Part shown: positions 8,554 to 17,407 of the stretch, in pieces
How the letters are laid out: each line of letters begins with the position of its first letter
Position numbering within the stretch: position 1 is the stretch's first letter
Origin: CAYOHP01 sp964403795 [NCBI: uncultured bacterium]
Lineage (GTDB): Bacteria > Muiribacteriota > UBA6191 > CAZXTJ01
DNA length: 64,000 nucleotides
Assembly (NCBI GenBank): GCA_964403795.1
Contig: CAYOHP010000007.1
Span: forward strand, 11,598 to 75,597
Direction of reading: 5' to 3'
The notes under the pieces: model-generated
Database searches by the model: none
What the model was told of the DNA's origin: nothing
The model's input: the letters and a program-made list of their open reading frames with translations, nothing else
Program-made: the position numbers and the translations under genes

Positions 8554-10556
8554 CGGCCCGCCCCGTCCTGGGACTGGTCGTCCTGGCGGCGGCCCTGATG
8601 GCGGCCGGCTGCGGAGGTGACGAGGACGTGCGAGCGGTCGCCAACGTGAGGTCCCCGGAGCCGGTCGAAGGGCTCCAGGCAGCCCCTGCCGACGGCCGGG
8701 TGCGACTCACCTGGCAAGCCGGCCGCGAGGCCGACCTGGTCGGATACCAGATCTACCGGGCGCCCGACCGTACCGGTCCCTACCTGCTGGTCGGGGCCAC
8801 CGGGACCGCGGCTGCGCCCTGGTTCGAGGACACGGGCGGGGACCAGGACGGGAACCAGCGTGCCGATGGTCTCCGGAACGGGGCCAAGCTCTTCTACAAG
8901 GTGGTGGCGCTCGACCGTGAGGGGTTCTCCGGGCACCTGCACCTGGCCTCGGTGGCCGAGGCCACCCCGATCCCGGAGGACACCGACCTGGCCGACCTCC
9001 AGGTCGTCGGGATCGGCGTCTACGAGGGCGAGGATCATGTGCTCCTGACCTGGCCCCCGATCGCCCGCAGCGACCTGCTCGGCTACCGCATCTACCGGGA
9101 GGACCTCCAGCAGCCGGGCCAGCCGGTCGAGCTCGGGATGGTGGGCATCGGTCGCAACCACTTCACCGACCTCGAGGTGGCCCAGGGCGAGGACTACGCC
9201 TACCTGGTGGTGCCGGTCAGTCGGGACCGGATCGACCGGGCCCCGGAGCGGTGCGAACCGGCGGCCGACGGGACCTTCCCGACCTGTCGCCAGGGGATCG
9301 AGGGGCGCTCCCAGCGGAGCCGCAACGTGACCCTCATGGTCCCGGACCGGAGCGTGCCGCTGGCACCCGGGCACGACCTCGCGATCGGCACCGTGGAGGC
9401 CGTGTTCCAGGGTGCCTCCGGAGTGAGCCTGGCCTGGGGAAGGCCCATCCAGAACACCGACGGCAGCTTCTTCGCCACCGAGACCGCAGCCGACGAACTG
9501 ATCGGGGGCGGATACATCGTCTACCGGGCACTGGCCGGCCGGGGACCCTTCGAGCCCATCGCCATCCTGCCCGAGCTCGGGAGCGAGACGACCTCGACCT
9601 ACACCGATCCTGCGGGGACCGCCACCAGCGTCTACCTGGTGCGGGCCTTCGACCGCTTCGGCACCCTGGGCGACGAGTCCCGCCGGGTCTCGCCCGGCTT
9701 CCCCTATCCGGATCTGGTCCGCGGCGTGGACGCCTTCGCCTCCGACTCGGCCGGGACCATCCGGGTGGTCTGGAGTCCCGAGCCGGAGGCCGCCGGCGGC
9801 TACCGGATCTTCCGCAGCCGGTTCCGGGACCGGGCCTTCTCGGCGCTGGCGGACGTACCGCCCACCGCCAGCTTCTACTCCGACGGGACCGAGAGCCTGG
9901 AGATCGGGGGGACCTACTGGTACCGGGTGGCCCCGCTCTCCAACGACCAGGACGGAGTCCGCATCCAGGGGGCCCTGTCGGCTCCGGCCGTGGCGGTGCC
10001 CGGACCCTCCTCGGGGGTCTTCTACCTGGAAGCCGAGGACGCACGGGTGGCGATCGCCGGGGGCAGCGAGGCGGCCTTCGCCAGGATCTTCCGCAAGGGC
10101 TTCCATGACGGCTTCTCGGCCGACGGCGCCCGGGTCTTCGAGACCACCCCTGGCGTAGTTCCGGGGACGACCACAGTGACCCTGCGCTGGACCGAGGACC
10201 TGGCCACCGACGGCTCGGCGACTCCCGACTTCCGGCGCTACGAGGCCTTCCTGCTGGCGGTCCGCGACGACCGGTCCCCCCGCCTCGACGCCCTGCTCCA
10301 GGCCGAGGGCTCGCTGGCGGGCGCGGCGGCCGGCGACGGCCGGCTCGGTCTCGACCTCCACACGACGCAGTTCGGGACTCCGCCGGTTCCGACGATGTTC
10401 TCCCTGGGAGACATCGTGTTCGAGGACCAAAACCGCGGCTTCGGCGTCCCCACGCCCGAGACCATCGCATTGACGTTCACCTGGCAGGACCCGAACCCCC
10501 TCCTGGTGGGGGACGGCGTCCTGGTGGTCGACGGCGTCCTGCTGGTGAGGCGGTGA
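8550..10556 (+). CDS. Fn3-like repeat lipoprotein, second of three tandem paralogues
   Basis: A 668-residue paralogue of the preceding gene, whose stop it overlaps (ATGA, 8550-8553). The signal peptide ends in lipobox LMAAGC. The four Fn3-like modules are again visible (VRLTWQAG/VGYQIYRA; VLLTWPPI/LGYRIYRE; VSLAWGRP/GGYIVYRA; IRVVWSPE/GGYRIFRS), and the terminal domain opens FYLEAEDA and ends VVDGVLLVRR. It differs from its neighbours by an extra Cys-containing insertion (RCEPAADGTFPTCRQG) in the second module that may form a disulfide, and by a more divergent terminal domain. Co-translation suggests that the three proteins are needed together. Confidence 0.85.
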   Translation: MTARPVLGLVVLAAALMAAGCGGDEDVRAVANVRSPEPVEGLQAAPADGRVRLTWQAGREADLVGYQIYRAPDRTGPYLLVGATGTAAAPWFEDTGGDQDGNQRADGLRNGAKLFYKVVALDREGFSGHLHLASVAEATPIPEDTDLADLQVVGIGVYEGEDHVLLTWPPIARSDLLGYRIYREDLQQPGQPVELGMVGIGRNHFTDLEVAQGEDYAYLVVPVSRDRIDRAPERCEPAADGTFPTCRQGIEGRSQRSRNVTLMVPDRSVPLAPGHDLAIGTVEAVFQGASGVSLAWGRPIQNTDGSFFATETAADELIGGGYIVYRALAGRGPFEPIAILPELGSETTSTYTDPAGTATSVYLVRAFDRFGTLGDESRRVSPGFPYPDLVRGVDAFASDSAGTIRVVWSPEPEAAGGYRIFRSRFRDRAFSALADVPPTASFYSDGTESLEIGGTYWYRVAPLSNDQDGVRIQGALSAPAVAVPGPSSGVFYLEAEDARVAIAGGSEAAFARIFRKGFHDGFSADGARVFETTPGVVPGTTTVTLRWTEDLATDGSATPDFRRYEAFLLAVRDDRSPRLDALLQAEGSLAGAAAGDGRLGLDLHTTQFGTPPVPTMFSLGDIVFEDQNRGFGVPTPETIALTFTWQDPNPLLVGDGVLVVDGVLLVRR

Positions 10557-12520
10557 GGTCCATGGGTCCCCAGCGCTCGACGGCTGCCGGACGCCTGGGC
10601 CCCAGCCTGGCCGGGCTGGCGGCGCTGCTGCTGCTCGCCCATGGATGCGGCGACGAGACCGATGTGACCCAGATCCTCGATGCCCGGGCGCCGGTGGTGG
10701 TGCGCAACGTGGCGGCCTTCCCGGCCGACCAGAAGATCCGGATCACCTGGTCCTCGAACACCGAGGCCGATCTCCTCGGCTACAACATCTACCGCTCGAC
10801 CTCCTCGGACGCCGGGTACCAGCTCATCGGATCCACCGGGATCCAACAGGCGCCCTTCTTCCAGGACGAAGGCGACGACGTGAACGGGGACCTGATCCCC
10901 GACGGCCTGGTGAACCAGCTCCGGTACTTCTACAAGGTCACCGCCTTCGACCGGGAAGGGCGGGAGGGCCAGCTGTCCATGGCCTCCAGCGTGTCGGCGA
11001 TCCCCGGGGTGCAGCCGGGGACCCTCCAGGATCTCTTCGTCAACCGGGTCCGCGGCTTCGGCGGCGACGAGGTGGCGATCGTGACCTGGGACCTGAACCG
11101 CAACCCCAGCGTGTACGGCTACTTCGTCTACCGGCAGGAGCTGGGGGCCCCCGAGGGCCTGCTGCTGGCCGGCATGGTCCCGCAGGGGCGCAACTACTGG
11201 GTGGACGGGGCCCTCTCGCATGGCAGCGAGTTCGTCTATGCGGTGGCCCCGGTGACCCGCGAGCTGGTCCAGGGGCGCCTGACCGAGAGCCGGACCCTGC
11301 GGATCGATCCCGGGGACCACACCGTCCCCAAGCCGCCCGGCCACGATCTCGTGAACGGGGCCCTGACCCTCCAGGCCGTGGGGTCCTCGGGAGTCACGAT
11401 CCGCTGGGGGCGCCCCACCGAGAACACCGACGGCAGCGTACTGCTGGCGGGAGGGGGGAGCGACGACCTGGTCGGGGGAGGCTTCGTGGTGTTCCGGGCC
11501 GAGGCTCCCGACGGGAACTACGTCCCGGTCGGGGTGATCGACCAGATCGGCTCCGAGGCGACCTTCTCGTTCACCGACCCGGAGGGGACCGACCGCCACT
11601 TCTACACGGTGCGGGCCTTCGATCGCCTGGGTACGATCTCGGCCGAATCGCGCCGCCTGTCGGCCGGCGCCACCGTGGTCCCCGACGTGATCCGCGGCAT
11701 CGACGCCTTCGCCTCGGTCAGCCCCGGCACCATCAACGTGAGCTGGGACCTCGAACCCACCGCCAACGCCGGCTACCGGCTGTTCCGGTCCCTCCGGAGG
11801 GAACTCGGCTTCGAGCCGATCGCGGGCATCCTCCCGCCGACCCAGAACGCCTTCCAGGACGGGATCGCCCTGCTCCAGACCGGGGAGACCTTCTTCTACC
11901 AGGTGGCGGGCCTGACCCGGCTCACCGACGGGCGCCTGGTCGAAGGGAGCCGCTCGGAGGTGGCCCCGGCGACGCCCGGCCCCTCGGCGAACGTCTTCTA
12001 CCTCGAGGCCGAGGACGCGACCATCACCGCCGCCACCCTGGGCGCCTTCACTGCGGTGGTCCGACAAGGCTTTCCCGAGCCCTTCTCCGGCAAGGGCACC
12101 CTGTTCGTGGACCCGGCGCCCGCGGCGGTTCCCGACGGGAACATCACCTTCCTGGTCCTCCAGTGGTCGATCGAGATCGATGCCAGCGGACCCACCGGGA
12201 GTCCCCGGGTGTTCGACGTCCTGCTGCGCACCATCCGCAACCAGAACTCGGGGATCTTCGACGTGGCGGTCCAGCACCCCTTCACCGGGGCCCTGGTTCG
12301 GCGCAACGGGACCGACTTCTTCACCGACGACTTCGCCTTCCCGCCCCGGGTCTCGACCCGGTTCCTTGGCCAGATCGCGGTGGTGGACGAAGATGTGGTG
12401 GGCGGGAACCCGATCAACGAGACCATCCAGCTCACCCTCGGCTACCAGGGCTTCAATCCCGGGGTCGCCGCCGGCAACGGGGAGCTGTTCCTCGATGGGC
12501 TGGTCCTGGTCGGGCGCTGA
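10553..12520 (+). CDS. Fn3-like repeat lipoprotein, third of three tandem paralogues
   Basis: A 655-residue paralogue starting with a GTG that overlaps the previous stop (GTGA, 10553-10556); an ATG three codons on is an alternative. Lipobox is LLAHGC. Modules: IRITWSSN/LGYNIYRS, AIVTWDLN/YGYFVYRQ, VTIRWGRP/GGFVVFRA, INVSWDLE/AGYRLFRS. The terminal domain opens FYLEAEDA and ends FLDGLVLVGR. It is visibly closer to the first paralogue than to the second, in both the Fn3-like part and the last domain, which suggests successive tandem duplications rather than one triplication event. Probably outer-membrane or inner-membrane anchored and facing the periplasm or the surface. Confidence 0.85.
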   Translation: MRSMGPQRSTAAGRLGPSLAGLAALLLLAHGCGDETDVTQILDARAPVVVRNVAAFPADQKIRITWSSNTEADLLGYNIYRSTSSDAGYQLIGSTGIQQAPFFQDEGDDVNGDLIPDGLVNQLRYFYKVTAFDREGREGQLSMASSVSAIPGVQPGTLQDLFVNRVRGFGGDEVAIVTWDLNRNPSVYGYFVYRQELGAPEGLLLAGMVPQGRNYWVDGALSHGSEFVYAVAPVTRELVQGRLTESRTLRIDPGDHTVPKPPGHDLVNGALTLQAVGSSGVTIRWGRPTENTDGSVLLAGGGSDDLVGGGFVVFRAEAPDGNYVPVGVIDQIGSEATFSFTDPEGTDRHFYTVRAFDRLGTISAESRRLSAGATVVPDVIRGIDAFASVSPGTINVSWDLEPTANAGYRLFRSLRRELGFEPIAGILPPTQNAFQDGIALLQTGETFFYQVAGLTRLTDGRLVEGSRSEVAPATPGPSANVFYLEAEDATITAATLGAFTAVVRQGFPEPFSGKGTLFVDPAPAAVPDGNITFLVLQWSIEIDASGPTGSPRVFDVLLRTIRNQNSGIFDVAVQHPFTGALVRRNGTDFFTDDFAFPPRVSTRFLGQIAVVDEDVVGGNPINETIQLTLGYQGFNPGVAAGNGELFLDGLVLVGR

Positions 12521-12532
12521 GGAGCGACGACG

Positions 12533-13483
12533 ATGCGATTCCTGGTCACGGGCGCCAACGGCTTCGTGGGCCGGCACCTGGTCCGGGAACTCGCCGCCGC
12601 CGGGCATCGCGTGGCCGCCGGGCGGGGGCCGGGCGCGGCCAGCGAGCCCGCCGAAGGACCCTGGTTCGACGTGGTCGACGCCGCCGCGGTGCGCGAGGCC
12701 GTGGTCGCGGCGGACCCGGAGGTCTGCGTCCATCTGGCGGGGTGGGCCCTCCCGAATGCCGCGGAGCGCGATCCCGGGGGGGCGATGGCGGTGAACGCGG
12801 TGGGCTCGTGGAACGTGGCGCGGTCCCTGGCCGAGGCGCCGGCGGGCCGGCGGCGGGTCCTGGTCCTGGCCAGCACCGCCTACGTCTACGGGCGTCCCCG
12901 TCGGCTCCCGGTCGACGAGGAACATCCCGCGGTCCCCACCGGGGTCTATGGAGCGAGCAAGCTGGCGGCCGAGGCGCTGGTTTCGTCGGCTTCCATGGGG
13001 ACCGGCCTGGTGGTGGTGGTGCTCCGCCTCTTCAACCTGGTCGGGCCGGGCCAGGCCGCAGGCTTCGTGGCCACCGACCTGGGGCGGGAGGTCATGGCCG
13101 CTCGCGATCGGGTCCGGTCCGGGGCGGGTCCGGGCCGGTGCCGGGTGGGCAACCTCGACGCGATCCGGGACTTCTGCGATGTGCGGGATGCCGCAGAGGC
13201 GATCCGGAGGGCCGCCGAGACCGCCGCGACCTCGGGGGTCGGCGGGACCTTCAACCTCGGGCGGGGCGAACCGGTACCGGTCCGTACCCTGTTCGAGGGC
13301 CTGGTGAAGGCTTCCGGGGAAGGCCTGGAGGCCGTTCCCGATCCTGCCAGGATGCGGCCCGGGGAGGTCCCCTCGTTCTACGCCGATCGGACCCGGCTCA
13401 GCGCCTGGTGCGGCTGGCGCCCTGCCATCCCCCTGGAGCGCACCATGGCCGAGGTGCTGGGCGCGCTGGAGGCCGGGGACTAG
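12533..13483 (+). CDS. NAD(P)-dependent sugar-nucleotide epimerase/dehydratase-like SDR
   Basis: A 316-residue extended short-chain dehydrogenase. TGANGFVG at residues 6-13 is the Rossmann glycine motif, HLAG at 67-70 is typical of the epimerase family, and S114 with Y139xxxK143 (YGASK) is the catalytic set. The family converts nucleotide sugars (GDP-4-keto-6-deoxymannose reductases and UDP-sugar 4-epimerases look similar); the exact substrate cannot be read from the sequence. GAGGAG precedes the ATG, and only 12 bases separate it from the Fn3 lipoprotein array, so it is likely in the same transcript and may supply a sugar for surface glycans. Confidence 0.85.
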   Translation: MRFLVTGANGFVGRHLVRELAAAGHRVAAGRGPGAASEPAEGPWFDVVDAAAVREAVVAADPEVCVHLAGWALPNAAERDPGGAMAVNAVGSWNVARSLAEAPAGRRRVLVLASTAYVYGRPRRLPVDEEHPAVPTGVYGASKLAAEALVSSASMGTGLVVVVLRLFNLVGPGQAAGFVATDLGREVMAARDRVRSGAGPGRCRVGNLDAIRDFCDVRDAAEAIRRAAETAATSGVGGTFNLGRGEPVPVRTLFEGLVKASGEGLEAVPDPARMRPGEVPSFYADRTRLSAWCGWRPAIPLERTMAEVLGALEAGD

Positions 13484-13492
13484 GTCCTGGCC

Positions 13493-16489
13493 TCAGCCCG
13501 CCAGGCGGGCCAGCAGCGCCGCGATCTTCGGGTTCTCCTGTTGTGGAAGGGGAAGGTCCGCAAGGACCTCCCGGAGCCGGGTGCGCAGTTCGGCGGGCAG
13601 GGCGTCGACGACCGGGGCCTCGGACAGGGTACGGGCCAGGACCTGGAGTACCTTCCCCCCCCGGTCGAGTGAGGCCTCGACCCGGTCGAGCAGCTCCGGG
13701 ATCCACCGAGTCGCGTCCTCGGGCGTGGAGGTCAGCGATCCCGCCCGCAGGAGCGCCACCGTCGCGCTGCGCGCCAGGGTGAGGGGGGCTCCAGGGGCCA
13801 TCGGCCAGGGCCGACCAAGGGCAGGCTCCAGGCAGGCCTTCCGGACCCGTCGGGAGCGTTCCTCCCTGGGGCCCGCATCGGCGGGACGGGACGCGGCTTC
13901 GGCCAGGATGCACTCCAGGTGGCGGTCCCAGGTCGGATCGGCTCCGAGCGGGGGAGGTCGACCGGTGGACGACCAGGCTGGTCCGCGATCCGCGCTCCGC
14001 CAGTCCTCGAGGGCCTCGCGGAGGCCGACCAGGAACTCGGGGGTCCGAACGGGGTCGCTCCCCGACAGGGCCGAGAGGGCGCCGAGCGCACGTTCGAGAG
14101 CGATCCTCGGCAGGGGGCGGGGGTTCCAGTCCGGGCCTCGCCCGGGGTCGAACCCCGGGCTCTCCCGGGCCGTCTCCTCGCCTTCCGCCGGTTCCCTACG
14201 GACCTCTAGGCTCCAGCCCAGGTCGCGGATCGCCAGGTAGGCGGCCGCGGGCCATCCCTTCAGGGTTTCCTGGGTAGGGCCAGGAGGTGCTGCCAGGATC
14301 CCGGATGCCTCCCGGTGGATCGCACCCATGGGAGGTTCCAGCCCGCCGAGGGAGGGACCCAGCCCATGCGACTCCAGGAGGCGGGCCAGCCTCCGGAGGT
14401 CGTGGATGGTGTCGACGCTCCCCACCTGGAACTGGACCATCCTCTCGAGCCAGCGCCCCTGACGCGAAATCTTCACCGCCAGGTCCAGGTGGGCCGGGTC
14501 AGGCCCCGAGGCCACCAGGCCTCGGGCCAGGATCGCCAGGGCCCGGACCCGGTCCGGCTCCGGAAGCCGACCCGCGATCTCCAGGCCGCGAGCGAAGCGG
14601 TCGGACGAGGCGGCATCGGTTCCGGCGGTCCGTTCGGCCCGCTCGCCGGGAAGGATCCAGCCCCTTAGCCCAGCGAGCACCCGCCAGGTAGCGGCCGGAT
14701 CCTTCGCCTCGAAGTCGGCCTCGGCCGCCCGCCGACAGATCTCGACGGTCTCGGAGAGGGTCTCCGTCGAGGTCGGCCCGGCCCGTCCGAGGGTCACCAG
14801 CCCCAGGCAGGCCAGGGCGTCCCCGGCGGGAGTCCCGGCGACTCCTCGCAGGCGCCGGGCCAGGGCGCCCGGGTTCCGGGACCCGGCCCGGGGCAGGCGA
14901 CTCCAGGAGATCCCGAGGGCCGCGAGGTGGGCGCCCAGGTCGGACTCGGCCCGTGCCCGTACCGCCGCGAACGCATCCACCACCCGGAGGAGGGAGTCCT
15001 CGATGGGTTCCAGGACTTCCCGGGTCCCCGCTGCGATGGCGGGATCCTGGCTGACGCTCCAGGCCCGGACCACTTCCACGGCCGTGTCGTGGCGGTCATG
15101 GCGGTCGAGGAGCGAGAGCACCCCGCGGGAGCGATCCTGGCGCAGCGGCTCCGGCAGTTCGTCGGAGGCGTCGGGTGTCGAGATGCGCTCCACCAGGGCG
15201 GTTTCCCGGTCGAAGAGGTCGACGAGGGCGGCTGCGATCGGCCGCAGCGGGCCGGTGAATCGCGGTCCCGGTGGCGGCTTGCCGGCTTCGGACCACCGCA
15301 GGTCGAGGTCGCGGCGGACGCGATAGGGGACCTCGACGGGGTCGCCGTCGGGAGCCAGGACCTGGCTGGATCCCGGGGGGGCTTCCGGCGCCCCGTCCGG
15401 CATGGTCGGGCCGGCGTCCTCTGCCCGGGGGGCCGAAGGCGGGTCCGGGGGTCGAGCCGGACGGGCGAGAGCCAGGACTCCGACCATCAGCGCGGCGGCG
15501 ACCAGGGGTCCTCTCCCCGAGGGCACTCGCATGGTCCGGACCGGGACCGCCTCCGGAGGAAGCCGGGAGGCTGGCGCCGGCGGGCCGGCCAGGACCTTGG
15601 TGTCGTCGGGATCGGCGACGGGCGGATCCGGGGTCGGCGCCGGACTTCCGGCCTGGACCTGCAACGTCGTTCGTCGTCCGTCGCGCTCCGAGGGAGGCGT
15701 GGCCAGCGTCTCCAGCCATGCCTCCAGGTTCCCGGGCCGGGCCTCCGGGGAAGGATCGAGGGCCGCCTCCAGCGCCTTGCGGACCTCCGGGGCCAGGCGC
15801 CCCGCGGCCCGGGCCGAGAGCAGGGGAACCTCTCCCCTGGCCGCCTTCACCAGGGCATCGCGGACAGATCCCTGGAACGGCGGGCGCCCCTCGAGGACGT
15901 GGTAGAAGCACGCCGCCAGGCCGAAGACATCGGCGCTGGTCCCGGCCCGCTCGCCCCGAGCCTGCTCCGGAGCCATATAGGCCGGCGTCCCCAGGACCAT
16001 CCCGGTCCTGGTCAGGGTTTCCAGGTCCCCGCCCCGGACCAGTCCCAGGTCGCCGATCTTGCCGCCCGTTGGGGTGCGGAAGACGTTGGCAGGTTTCACG
16101 TCGCGGTGGACCAGTCCATTCCGGTGGAGATGGGCGAGGCCCCGGCCCGCCTGGACCAGCAGTTCCCAGGCGGGATCCGTCGGTGTCCCCGACTCCAGCC
16201 AGTCGGCCAGGGTTCCCTCCGCGAGCTCCATCAGGACCCAGGCCATCCCGGGCGTGGAACCGACCAGAAGACAGGCAAGGACTCCGGGATGCGCGACGGC
16301 GGCGAGGACCGAGAGTTCCCGCTCGGCCCGCCCGGGATCTTCCAGAGGGATCCGCTTCCAGGCGAGGCGGCGGCCGGTGGCGATCTCCTCGACCTCGTGG
16401 ACCTCCGCGAATCCTCCTCGTCCCAGGGTGCGGACCGTGCGGTAGCCCTCGGGAGGGTCGGTTCCTCCGGGAGCCTTCCCGGCGCTCAC
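13493..16489 (-). CDS. Transmembrane serine/threonine protein kinase with long C-terminal domain
   Basis: A 998-residue protein with a GTG start overlapping the upstream stop (GTGA, 16486-16489). The kinase domain covers roughly residues 16-262: glycine loop GRGGFAEV, Lys45 (AWKRI), HRDVKPAN with catalytic Asp130, DLG (Asp147) in place of DFG, and APE-type MAPEQ at 172-176. All residues for catalysis are present; DLG is common in bacterial kinases. A Pro/Ala-rich juxtamembrane linker leads to a short hydrophobic segment near residues 328-342, followed by more than 600 residues of Arg/Leu/Ala-rich helical sequence without a recognised domain. If membrane-inserted, the large C-terminal part would be outside the cytoplasm and could act as sensor. 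The partner RING-type membrane protein is encoded immediately upstream. Confidence 0.88.
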   Translation of the reverse strand: MSAGKAPGGTDPPEGYRTVRTLGRGGFAEVHEVEEIATGRRLAWKRIPLEDPGRAERELSVLAAVAHPGVLACLLVGSTPGMAWVLMELAEGTLADWLESGTPTDPAWELLVQAGRGLAHLHRNGLVHRDVKPANVFRTPTGGKIGDLGLVRGGDLETLTRTGMVLGTPAYMAPEQARGERAGTSADVFGLAACFYHVLEGRPPFQGSVRDALVKAARGEVPLLSARAAGRLAPEVRKALEAALDPSPEARPGNLEAWLETLATPPSERDGRRTTLQVQAGSPAPTPDPPVADPDDTKVLAGPPAPASRLPPEAVPVRTMRVPSGRGPLVAAALMVGVLALARPARPPDPPSAPRAEDAGPTMPDGAPEAPPGSSQVLAPDGDPVEVPYRVRRDLDLRWSEAGKPPPGPRFTGPLRPIAAALVDLFDRETALVERISTPDASDELPEPLRQDRSRGVLSLLDRHDRHDTAVEVVRAWSVSQDPAIAAGTREVLEPIEDSLLRVVDAFAAVRARAESDLGAHLAALGISWSRLPRAGSRNPGALARRLRGVAGTPAGDALACLGLVTLGRAGPTSTETLSETVEICRRAAEADFEAKDPAATWRVLAGLRGWILPGERAERTAGTDAASSDRFARGLEIAGRLPEPDRVRALAILARGLVASGPDPAHLDLAVKISRQGRWLERMVQFQVGSVDTIHDLRRLARLLESHGLGPSLGGLEPPMGAIHREASGILAAPPGPTQETLKGWPAAAYLAIRDLGWSLEVRREPAEGEETARESPGFDPGRGPDWNPRPLPRIALERALGALSALSGSDPVRTPEFLVGLREALEDWRSADRGPAWSSTGRPPPLGADPTWDRHLECILAEAASRPADAGPREERSRRVRKACLEPALGRPWPMAPGAPLTLARSATVALLRAGSLTSTPEDATRWIPELLDRVEASLDRGGKVLQVLARTLSEAPVVDALPAELRTRLREVLADLPLPQQENPKIAALLARLAG

Positions 16490-17304
16490 GGCGTGGCCTT
16501 CCGGCCCACGGGCGCGGTCCCTGCCGATCCGACGATCTCGAAGGGCTCACCACCGGAGGTGGCGGCTCCGGCACCGTCGAGGACCTCGAGCAGGTGTGTC
16601 GGTGCGCCCACCAGGGCGGCGGCCGGGACTTCGACCGGGAACACGCTGTTGGCCTTGAGGCGAGCGAGCAGGTTCCGGGCCTCCACGAAGGCCGGAGTGC
16701 CGCGCTGCATGGGAGGGGCGAGCGGCAGGACCCGGTCGCTCCGGTCGACCGCGGCCAGCACGAAGCGCCCGGAATCGGCTCCCTCGATCGGGACCAGGGC
16801 CAGGCGGCTGACCCAGGCGAGCGGCAGGACCTTCCACTCGAAGAGGTCCCGGCCGCCCACCGACTTCGCCTTGGTCACGGCCCGGCCATCGAGGTCCAGG
16901 TAGTAGCGCTCGGCGCTGACCGCGATCCAGCCGATCGTGAGGAGCATCATGGGCAGGGCCCATGCCAGCCACACGACGCCGAGCAGGGGTCCGACCAGGC
17001 CGATCAGCTCCAGCGCGATGGTCAAGCAGGCGGCGATCGGCGGGACGTACCAGACCCCGTCGTAGACGCCGCACCGGAGGTGGGTGAGCAGGATCTTGCC
17101 GGTCGGCTCGGCACCCTCCTCGGGTCCAGGCGTGGTGCGCCAGGAAGGGCCTCGGGGACAGGCGTAGGTGGCGCATCCCCGGTTGTAGTCGAAGCAGTCC
17201 CGGTGGTGGTGGGCGTGGCACTCGGGACACACCAGCGGCTCGGGAACCGGCTCGCCGCAGACCGGGCAGCGTCCGACCTCGAGAACCCCTGTGCTGACGT
17301 CCAT
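16486..17304 (-). CDS. Membrane protein with N-terminal prokaryotic RING/zinc-finger motif
   Basis: A 272-residue protein. The N-terminus holds a double zinc-knuckle: CPVC (13-16), CPEC (26-29), a histidine run AHHH (31-34), C37, C44 and C49. This spacing resembles the prokaryotic RING-finger families. Two hydrophobic segments (about 88-110 and 112-132) follow, then a soluble domain of about 140 residues with DLDGRAVTKAK and FVLAAVDRSDRVLPL. Its stop overlaps the kinase start, so the two are translationally coupled. A role in protein modification or in recruiting the kinase is plausible but unproven. The ATG follows GGAGGG with almost no spacer, so the true start may differ by a few codons. 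Confidence 0.75.
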   Translation of the reverse strand: MDVSTGVLEVGRCPVCGEPVPEPLVCPECHAHHHRDCFDYNRGCATYACPRGPSWRTTPGPEEGAEPTGKILLTHLRCGVYDGVWYVPPIAACLTIALELIGLVGPLLGVVWLAWALPMMLLTIGWIAVSAERYYLDLDGRAVTKAKSVGGRDLFEWKVLPLAWVSRLALVPIEGADSGRFVLAAVDRSDRVLPLAPPMQRGTPAFVEARNLLARLKANSVFPVEVPAAALVGAPTHLLEVLDGAGAATSGGEPFEIVGSAGTAPVGRKATP

Positions 17305-17396
17305 CCCTCCATGGGTAGACCGCGGCGGTCTGCGGTCCAAGGTCCCGGTGCCGGCGGGCCCCCGGCTCCGCTCAAGTCGGAGCCTGGACCTGTCGA

Positions 17397-17402
17397 TACT
17401 GT
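17397..17402 (+). promoter_or_regulatory. Candidate -10 element directly before the 392-residue lipoprotein gene
   Basis: TACTGT ends five bases before the ATG at 17408. There is no recognisable -35 or ribosome-binding site between this hexamer and the start codon, so a leaderless message is possible. Weak evidence by itself. Confidence 0.25.
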
Positions 17403-17407
17403 CGACG

